Below, one piece after another: positions 47,118-53,507 of a stretch of DNA of 53,507 nt. Each line of letters starts with the position of its first letter. Positions within the stretch are counted from its first letter, which is position 1. The translations under genes and the position numbers were made by a program. Under the pieces are notes generated by a model. The model had not been told where the DNA came from. It was given only the letters and a program-made list of their open reading frames with translations, and did not search any database. Location of the stretch: positions 1 to 53,507 of IMG/VR virus record IMGVR_UViG_3300028045_000021; one strand, 5' to 3'. This stretch comes from a virus.

Positions 47118-49399
47118 TGGGTGAGCTAAGCAAATACGATAATAAAGAATATAAAACTTGGAGATTTAGATTAATTTCATCTTTAGGGGATATTTTATTA
47201 GAAGTAAATCCCGTAGGATGGAATGAACTTGAATTAGTGTTAGAGCGGAATAAATTTTATGGTGGAGTATTTAGAACTTATTCAGCGGAGTTAGAGTATG
47301 TTTTTAACGGTTACGACACTTTGAAAAGCCTAATGAATACAGAGGGTATATTATCTGAATGTCAATTAAAAGTAAATAAAAGAGATGCTATATCGCAAAT
47401 AGATACAGAGGTATTTAGTTCTAAAATAGACTTTACCCAATACACAGAATCTACAGCTAATAAAAGAGGAATCAAAGTTCCATTAGTAGACGATACCTTT
47501 TTAGAAAAATTAAAAAATCGTGAAGATATAGATGTCCCATACGATAGAGCAGGGGATTTAGACGGAAATACCGAAGATTTAGACGGAAATGCTATTACAG
47601 CAGGAGTATATACAGATGTAGAGATACTTGGACGTGAATTTGGAAGTGAAGCTGTAGGTGATGTTTATCAAGAAGTTGGAGAAGGTGATCCAAGTAATAT
47701 TTATAATTTACAACAAGGTGTACCAAATTATTATATTGGCATTCCGAGCGTAGTATTTCCACATATTGAATTATTACCTAATTTTCAGAACGTAACAAAA
47801 TCCGTGTCAGCAAGTGGATTTAACGAAAGAGGTCCAGAAGCATGCTTTTACTACACAGGCAATACTATAGCTACAGTCGAAATAAATATACAGTATGCAA
47901 TATCTGGAGATGGGTACTCATCGTTTCTTAAATTTTACAAAATACTATATAATCAAGATGGTACTATCGATAGTTGGACTATTGAAGAAAGCATAGATAC
48001 TTATGCGAATGTAGATGGCATAATATCAAAACAATACGATTTGCCTAAATATACTGGATTGCACCTATATTTTAGTAGACCAACATTAGGCACTGGTACA
48101 ACTTTATTAGTAAGAAATGGATTTAAAATAAACATTAGAGATGTATCAAGCTTTGAACCGACTAATTGTAAAGTTGTTTTGCCACATGAAGTATTTGACC
48201 ATATGGCTACCGTGTTAACTGGTGAAACTGGTAGTTTTAGAAGTAAATATTTTGGCAGGATTGATTTAGGATATGATAAAGATGGAGAAGGGGCTTATAT
48301 TGCAACTACAAAAGGACTATTATTAAGAGGTTTCCCAATTGGATATATAGAAGAAGAGCCAGAGGATCAAGAACTTTCTGAAAGAGTATCGCAATTATCT
48401 TATAGATGGAAAGAATTATTTGAATCATATTACAAAATCAAAAATGTAAGCATGCAAGTAGTTTTAGAAAATGGTAAATATATTATTGAAATAGAGAAAA
48501 CGGATGATTTATATAGCAGAAATGTAAGCAGAACAATAACAAGCAGTGAGATAGAAGAAAAGACATTTGAAAGAATCTTAGATATTAAAATGTTCGTATC
48601 TGAAATAGTAGTTGGCTATAATGCTCAACCAAACGATTTATTAGGAGGATTAGAAGAATATATAAATAAAGAAACATATTCTACAGATTTATCGAAAGTG
48701 GCGGAAAATAAATTAGAATTAATAAGTGCATATAGCGCTGCCAGTGTTGGGATTGAGCAGACGAGAAGAAGACCAAGCGGAGCAACATCTACAGAAGAGA
48801 CTATTTACGATAATCAAATATTTTTTATTGAACTTTGGAATGATGAAATTGAGGGTATAATTCAGCGTGATGAGCAGGGATTTAGCGAGGTGAACGGATT
48901 AGAAGGCTTAGATACGAAAATAAATTTAGGACTAACTCCTAAACAAATGTTATTAGCTCATTCTGATAAAATTAATATAGGATTAGCTAAATACCCTACT
49001 TCATTAGTCAAGTACAATACATCTGATAAAACAACTGATTTAAGTTTTAAATATGAAGGATCAAATAAACTAATAGTTGAAAATGGTAGCGAAACAGCCA
49101 GTAGTTTGGGAGTTCCAAGATTCACGGGATTTAGGTTGGTATTTTCTGCACCGATAGGATTTACTGAATTTATATCTTTAAGAGAAAATATAAATGAATT
49201 AATAGGTGTTGAGAGTGAATTAGATAATGAAGATGTATTCGGATGGGGTGAAAATATCAGTACTGATCCAGTAAATAAACCCACTAATTGGGAACTTTTA
49301 GAAGCAAATCCACCAACAATAGGGACTGTAAAGGTATTGGTAACTGGTGATGGTGCAGCAATAGTAACGGATAAAGATCAAGGTATAAATATTAGTTAA
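47117..49399 (+). CDS. Baseplate / distal tail protein (760 aa)
   Basis: The large beta-rich protein follows the tape measure immediately, where distal tail and tail-associated lysin/hub proteins are located. The start (YKTWRFRLISSLGDILLEVN) resembles a hub N-terminus. A repeat LDGNTEDLDGN is seen around residues 150-160. No catalytic motif. Function assigned by position. Confidence 0.6.
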   Translation: MGELSKYDNKEYKTWRFRLISSLGDILLEVNPVGWNELELVLERNKFYGGVFRTYSAELEYVFNGYDTLKSLMNTEGILSECQLKVNKRDAISQIDTEVFSSKIDFTQYTESTANKRGIKVPLVDDTFLEKLKNREDIDVPYDRAGDLDGNTEDLDGNAITAGVYTDVEILGREFGSEAVGDVYQEVGEGDPSNIYNLQQGVPNYYIGIPSVVFPHIELLPNFQNVTKSVSASGFNERGPEACFYYTGNTIATVEINIQYAISGDGYSSFLKFYKILYNQDGTIDSWTIEESIDTYANVDGIISKQYDLPKYTGLHLYFSRPTLGTGTTLLVRNGFKINIRDVSSFEPTNCKVVLPHEVFDHMATVLTGETGSFRSKYFGRIDLGYDKDGEGAYIATTKGLLLRGFPIGYIEEEPEDQELSERVSQLSYRWKELFESYYKIKNVSMQVVLENGKYIIEIEKTDDLYSRNVSRTITSSEIEEKTFERILDIKMFVSEIVVGYNAQPNDLLGGLEEYINKETYSTDLSKVAENKLELISAYSAASVGIEQTRRRPSGATSTEETIYDNQIFFIELWNDEIEGIIQRDEQGFSEVNGLEGLDTKINLGLTPKQMLLAHSDKINIGLAKYPTSLVKYNTSDKTTDLSFKYEGSNKLIVENGSETASSLGVPRFTGFRLVFSAPIGFTEFISLRENINELIGVESELDNEDVFGWGENISTDPVNKPTNWELLEANPPTIGTVKVLVTGDGAAIVTDKDQGINIS

Positions 49400-49429
49400 T
49401 TTATTCTAAATAAATAGTAACTTTGTATT

Positions 49430-50335
49430 ATGGCAGTAGGAGGAATATTTGAATTTATAAAAAGTAATAGTTTAAGATTTGTTAGGCGTGAATCTGCGAA
49501 TGATCCTCAAACTGACTTCAATAGATTGTATGGGGATTTTGAATATAAGAATAAATTATTCATTCCCTACAGTCAAAAGGTACAACAATCAGATGACTTG
49601 TGGTTTCAAATAAGAACAAATTATAATCAATTTACTTTTAACCTAATTGATTCAGACGGAAATGAAACAGCTTTAACTCATTCAGTAATACCGTCATCGG
49701 CTACTGAATTTTCATATTATCAAATTGATATAGATGTAACTAGTTTAGAAGGATGTTATAAAGTCACATCTGTGGCTGATCAAGATTCCGGCAAAGTTAT
49801 TAATAATTGGGATAGCAACTGGTTTGAGATAAAGACGGTTCATGATTACACTTTACTTTTAGAATGGGGTGGAAATAATGCCTATGATGATGGCATGATT
49901 TGGGCTGATAAAACACAAGAATTGAGAATTGAGGCGCAATTTTTAACAGACTTATCGTCTACAGAAAATACAACAATGAGGGATAGTGATAGTAATATTG
50001 CATTACTGAATTACAAGCCTCTTTATAAAAAATTGTTAGAAGTTTATAAAATGCCATTTGATATTGCTCATTTATTAAACAGAGCAGTTGGACATGATGT
50101 ATTTGTAATTAATGGATTAAGATTTAAAGCGAATACCGGCTTCGATTTTGGCGATAGGTTAGGAAATACACAAATGTACTTTCCTTCGATAGAATTGGAA
50201 TTAGTAGATTATGAAAATTATAATAAAGTAATAGAATTAGAAGGCGAATTTCCAATAGTAGCAGCAACAACAATTAAAGCTAGTACTGGAGTGTCGGTAA
50301 TGGCTAGTTTAGGAATAGGAATAAGAGCATCTTAA
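49430..50335 (+). CDS. Baseplate-associated protein (301 aa)
   Basis: Beta-rich with Trp-containing strands and an Ala/Ser/Thr-rich C-terminus (AATTIKASTGVSVMASLGIGI). It is located between hub and fibre genes. Starts 30 bases after the hub gene. No known family. Confidence 0.55.
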   Translation: MAVGGIFEFIKSNSLRFVRRESANDPQTDFNRLYGDFEYKNKLFIPYSQKVQQSDDLWFQIRTNYNQFTFNLIDSDGNETALTHSVIPSSATEFSYYQIDIDVTSLEGCYKVTSVADQDSGKVINNWDSNWFEIKTVHDYTLLLEWGGNNAYDDGMIWADKTQELRIEAQFLTDLSSTENTTMRDSDSNIALLNYKPLYKKLLEVYKMPFDIAHLLNRAVGHDVFVINGLRFKANTGFDFGDRLGNTQMYFPSIELELVDYENYNKVIELEGEFPIVAATTIKASTGVSVMASLGIGIRAS

Positions 50336-50346
50336 AAAATAAAATT

Positions 50347-51054
50347 ATGGCAGAAATTCAAATAAAAGACCTAGGAAACGCTGGAACTCCAGCCACAACA
50401 ATGCACTTTGCAGTACAACAGGAAGCCGCAGTTGATATTGCTCAGGAAATTGCATTAAGCGAATTTTCAGAAGCGGCAGAAATGACAGTAGTCGAAGGTG
50501 TTAATAAATTAGTAACTCCTAATGCGTTTACAAAAACATATGCAAAAGAGGATAGATATGGTACTGTTGAGATTGCCACAGTTGCGGAGATAGCAGGTCA
50601 ATCATCTACAGAAGACGCAGTAGCTCTGCCTGTAGGTAGAATACCAGAGATATTTCGTTCAGGAATACCATTAACGACAGCCATATCAGGTAGCGATATT
50701 GATGGGGCTACCGAGGGAGTACTTTCATCCTTAGCTATATACGAATCAATATATGGTAATAGGGCAATTATAGGAGGAACATTTACACTTAACCCATCCC
50801 AGTCTACTGAGGAAATTGAAATATACATAAATAATATAACCCAACCAATGTACACACAATCGGGTAGTGGTTATTTAACATCGGCATCAGCTACCGGTGA
50901 ACTACATTCATTAGCGATTAAGATTGAAAGCGTTGGAACTCCAACTAGCGGTGGTGGTCAAATAAGATTAACCATAGGACGAGGCAATGTGACTTTCAAT
51001 AGTAGCGGAACGTATTATATAGGATTAAATATAGATTACTCAGCTAAAATTTAG
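50347..51054 (+). CDS. Tail fibre protein with fibre-repeat-like motif (235 aa)
   Basis: The segment LVTPNAFTKTYAKEDRYGTVEIATVAEI (residues about 57-84) has the Phage_fiber_2-type repeat pattern (TPxAFxKxYAxExRxGxVEIAT). The rest is beta-rich. It would trimerise as a short fibre. Positioned at the fibre end of the operon. Confidence 0.65.
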   Translation: MAEIQIKDLGNAGTPATTMHFAVQQEAAVDIAQEIALSEFSEAAEMTVVEGVNKLVTPNAFTKTYAKEDRYGTVEIATVAEIAGQSSTEDAVALPVGRIPEIFRSGIPLTTAISGSDIDGATEGVLSSLAIYESIYGNRAIIGGTFTLNPSQSTEEIEIYINNITQPMYTQSGSGYLTSASATGELHSLAIKIESVGTPTSGGGQIRLTIGRGNVTFNSSGTYYIGLNIDYSAKI

Positions 51055-51057
51055 ATC

Positions 51058-52863
51058 ATGTCAGATATAACAACCATAAAAATATTAGAGATACCATACA
51101 AAAGCCCACTTGAAATCACGATAGATGATCAATTTATTTTTGATCAAAATGGAGAAACATTTAGAGGTGATTTACTTAATATACTTAATGATGTTTCAAC
51201 AAATTTAACTGGAACAAGCGATGCTAAACAACTTGCAGAAAGTGCTGGAACTGAATTAAAAAATCTAAACGATTGGCTAAATAGAGCAGATGGATTTGTG
51301 TATCAATATGCATCAATGTGGACGTTAACGCTATCGGGTAGCGATATGATAGTAACTATACCGGCATGCGAAATCTTAATACCTAATTCAAGTACTCCAG
51401 TAAGTGTCGGTGGATCATCGGGTACTATAGCAGAAAATGGAGGACTAGTATTGACTAAATCGGGTTCTACTTTTATTTATAGTTTTGTAGACGATTTAAC
51501 AACAATAACACAAGGAGAAAATAAAAATAAATATGTAATAGTCCAGAATGTGGCTGGTGTTTTATTATCTAGAATACCTAGTATCACAGTATCTTTATAT
51601 CCGAATGACATTACAAGGAATAATGTAGAAATAGCAGTTTCAGCAAGTAATATAGATCTCGATTTCGCAGATAAGAACGAGGTGTTTGCTACGAAAGTAA
51701 GTGGTGGTGGTATAGTAGTAAATGAAAATATTACAATAACATTCAGTAATACCGATAATGCTGAAAAAGCAGAGGCTTATTTGGACGTGACAGGTTCAGC
51801 GAGAGAAGTAACTATTGACAGTACTGTTATTTCAACCGATTCACGATTTGACGGTATTGATAAAATTACACTACCTGTTGGTGAATTTAAATTAGAATTA
51901 TCATTTGATAAGGTTAATAAGTTTTTAGAAATAAGTCCAGCTGCAGAGCTAATTGAATACATACCTCTAAGTTGGTTAATGAATACGTCCACTGTTGTTG
52001 CTGATCCGACATCGGGAAAAGTATTATTAAATAATGCTGATTTATCATTAGTCACCAAAATAGCATTATCCGACACTTCGAATCAACCTATGAGTATTGG
52101 TTCTATGCTTTCCGACAGTGAGGGGAGTGGTATATTAATACAACAAAAAGATGATGATTCAAAGTATATTGTACTCTTAGTTGATGCGGTAACTGATCAA
52201 ACGGGATGGCATGAATTCGACATTACAGAATATGATTCAGGAGTAATTTTTGATGATGGTGCAGAGTTAATTACTACGTACGTGGCTAGTGTTAGTACTG
52301 GAGGCGGGCACGTTTTAAAGAAAAGTATTGACGGGGCGGCACAATCGACATTAACCCAAAGGGACGATTTTGTTATTGAAACTTCTAATGGTGAAGATAC
52401 ATTAGGCGACAATGGAACACAGTCAGTTTACACGCCTACTATCAAGTCGATGAACGATTATGATGCGACAGGTGAAGCGGCTGGAAGTTTAATACAAAGG
52501 AACGCAGGCGATGATGGATTTGATTCTATTTTAGCTGCACCCGATGATCGTGTAAAAACATCATTGCCAGAAGCAAATATATTAGCAGATGGGGCACTGG
52601 CTATTCCTGTATATGCAGCCAATAAACTAACAGCGTTACGGGTTAAAAATGAAAGTGGAAATTCTGCTGGTAATATTCAAATCGGTACAACCGCCTTAGC
52701 CAGTGATGTTGTTGCCGCTATTGCTATACCTGACGGGTTTGATGGACTTTTAACTTTGCTTTTAGATTACTTTGACAGTACTACAGAACAAATACTGTAC
52801 ATAAGTTCGTCCGCATGGGGTAGTGGTTCAATTACTGTTTACAATTCACAAATGGAGGTATAA
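51058..52863 (+). CDS. Long tail fibre protein (601 aa)
   Basis: Beta-rich, Gly/Asp/Ser-rich with many short strands and no enzyme motif. It begins with a helical N-terminal part (MSDITTIKILEIPYKSP) that could anchor to the baseplate. Position after the short fibre protein supports a receptor-binding fibre. Confidence 0.6.
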   Translation: MSDITTIKILEIPYKSPLEITIDDQFIFDQNGETFRGDLLNILNDVSTNLTGTSDAKQLAESAGTELKNLNDWLNRADGFVYQYASMWTLTLSGSDMIVTIPACEILIPNSSTPVSVGGSSGTIAENGGLVLTKSGSTFIYSFVDDLTTITQGENKNKYVIVQNVAGVLLSRIPSITVSLYPNDITRNNVEIAVSASNIDLDFADKNEVFATKVSGGGIVVNENITITFSNTDNAEKAEAYLDVTGSAREVTIDSTVISTDSRFDGIDKITLPVGEFKLELSFDKVNKFLEISPAAELIEYIPLSWLMNTSTVVADPTSGKVLLNNADLSLVTKIALSDTSNQPMSIGSMLSDSEGSGILIQQKDDDSKYIVLLVDAVTDQTGWHEFDITEYDSGVIFDDGAELITTYVASVSTGGGHVLKKSIDGAAQSTLTQRDDFVIETSNGEDTLGDNGTQSVYTPTIKSMNDYDATGEAAGSLIQRNAGDDGFDSILAAPDDRVKTSLPEANILADGALAIPVYAANKLTALRVKNESGNSAGNIQIGTTALASDVVAAIAIPDGFDGLLTLLLDYFDSTTEQILYISSSAWGSGSITVYNSQMEV

Positions 52864-52864
52864 A

Positions 52865-53507
52865 ATGACTATTGGATTACTACCAGATAATAAAGTTAAA
52901 CGCAATCCCACGGGTGAGGTTGTAGATAATGCCGCTGACGATTCTGATTTATTATTATCGTTAGATAGTGATATACAACAACCTTGGTGGATATTCAAAA
53001 ACGGCTCAAATTTGGTTAAGCAGGTAACGGATAAAGCAAATAATTTGCCTTTCTTTGCTCAAAGTGGAAATGAATATACTTATAATTATGATGGATACTT
53101 TACAAGAGCGAGCGGGCAATACTCAAATTCAAGTAAAAATCTGAATGCTGATTTAAGTAGTGGTTACTTTTTTGAAGCGTGGGTAAGAATACACGACTTA
53201 ACTGCCCATACTAATTTATTTAGGTTTGAAAATACTTATGGTTTTACTTGGTATGTGTACCCTCTTGAAAATATGTTTAAATTTCGATATATTGACGCGA
53301 CAGGGAGTAAGGCGAATACAGGTATTCCCATCTCCCTATTAAGTGAAGATGAATGGTTTCATTTTGCTGCTCAAATGGATAATGTTACTAAAAAAATGCA
53401 TTGGTATCTAAACGGTACGTGTGTACGAACTTCTACGTCACCGACATTTATAGTCGGTAATATTAATGATATTCATAGTTTTATGGACATTCTGCGGTAG
53501 CTGGTGC
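52865..53507 (+). CDS. LamG-type tail/adhesin protein, 5' part (continues at base 1)
   Basis: The ATG at 52865 follows TATAAA, five bases after the preceding stop; the frame upstream to a GTG at 52823 overlaps the fibre gene and is not used. Residues 50-200 resemble a LamG/concanavalin A-like fold (FEAWVRIHDLTAHTNLFRFEN, EWFHFAAQMD). In the 3' terminal copy a G is missing in the run at 53485-53487, so the frame ends falsely at 53500. The correct continuation is bases 1-908. Confidence 0.8.
53361..53507. repeat. Terminal direct repeat of bases 1-148
   Basis: Identical to 1-148 except for one missing G (GGG against GG). It is typical of an assembler overlap on a circularly permuted or circular genome and has a one-base error in a homopolymer. 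Confidence 0.9.

Noticed and set aside
52823-52864. GTG start for the LamG gene
   Set aside because: It lies inside the fibre gene, without a ribosome site; the ATG at 52865 fits the spacing used across the genome.

Overview
This window is an essentially complete genome of a tailed double-stranded DNA phage, unrelated in layout to a bacterial chromosome segment. All convincing genes lie on the + strand, are short and tightly packed, and the window closes on itself: bases 1-148 repeat at 53361-53507 (one base missing in the 3' copy), so the molecule is a circular map of about 53,360 bp whose linear ends cut through a LamG-type tail protein gene. The host is most likely a Bacteroidetes/Flavobacteria-type bacterium. 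The evidence is the AT-rich DNA, promoters of the form TTTG-N19-22-TAnnTTTG, mostly weak Shine-Dalgarno sequences with AAATT-ATG style starts, and signal peptides ending in A/G-Q. The long tape measure protein and separate tail tube protein suggest a siphovirus. I see no integrase, clear lysogeny repressor, DNA polymerase or primase, so a lytic lifestyle is more likely, but this is not proven.

Layout. 1-2.7 kb: end of the tail-protein gene, then a lysis cassette (small membrane proteins around a GH108 muramidase). 2.7-5.2 kb: tandem promoters, terminators and small early genes, several with zinc-binding CxxC pairs. 5.2-14 kb: recombination and replication block (ERF annealing protein, PD-(D/E)XK nuclease, DnaD-like initiator, DnaC-like loader, three HNH/NinG-type proteins). 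14-16.3 kb: non-coding repeat cassettes, a frameshifted zinc protein and an AbiEii-like nucleotidyltransferase. 16.3-18.8 kb: PLD-like protein, small and large terminase. 18.8-19.7 kb: about 1 kb without genes, holding T-rich direct repeats and a transcription unit with tRNA-like elements. 19.7-31.3 kb: about 35 small accessory genes (DnaQ-like exonuclease, an HNH protein, lipoprotein, zinc ribbons) with duplicated promoter/operator modules. 31.3-31.6 kb: a composite tRNA-like locus in which a complete class I tRNA (anticodon GUA) appears to be encoded with its 3' half upstream of its 5' half. 31.6-53.5 kb: ribbon-helix-helix regulator, portal, an exported jelly-roll-like protein, protease, capsid, an exported decoration-like protein, connectors, neck/beta-helix fusion, tail tube, chaperone, tape measure, baseplate and fibre genes, ending in the LamG protein that wraps to base 1.

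How it works together. Early and middle genes are split into many short transcription units by repeated promoters and intrinsic terminators. ERF plus the exonuclease should make recombination-dependent concatemers, the initiator and loader should recruit host replication enzymes, and terminase should package DNA through the portal into an HK97-fold head. Late genes carry TGT-N11-ACA sites near the portal and protease genes, next to the ribbon-helix-helix gene, suggesting a dedicated late regulator. The most unusual items are the permuted tRNA, the tRNA-like RNA unit behind the terminase, the signal peptides on two proteins of the head gene cluster, and the neck protein fused to a beta-helix.
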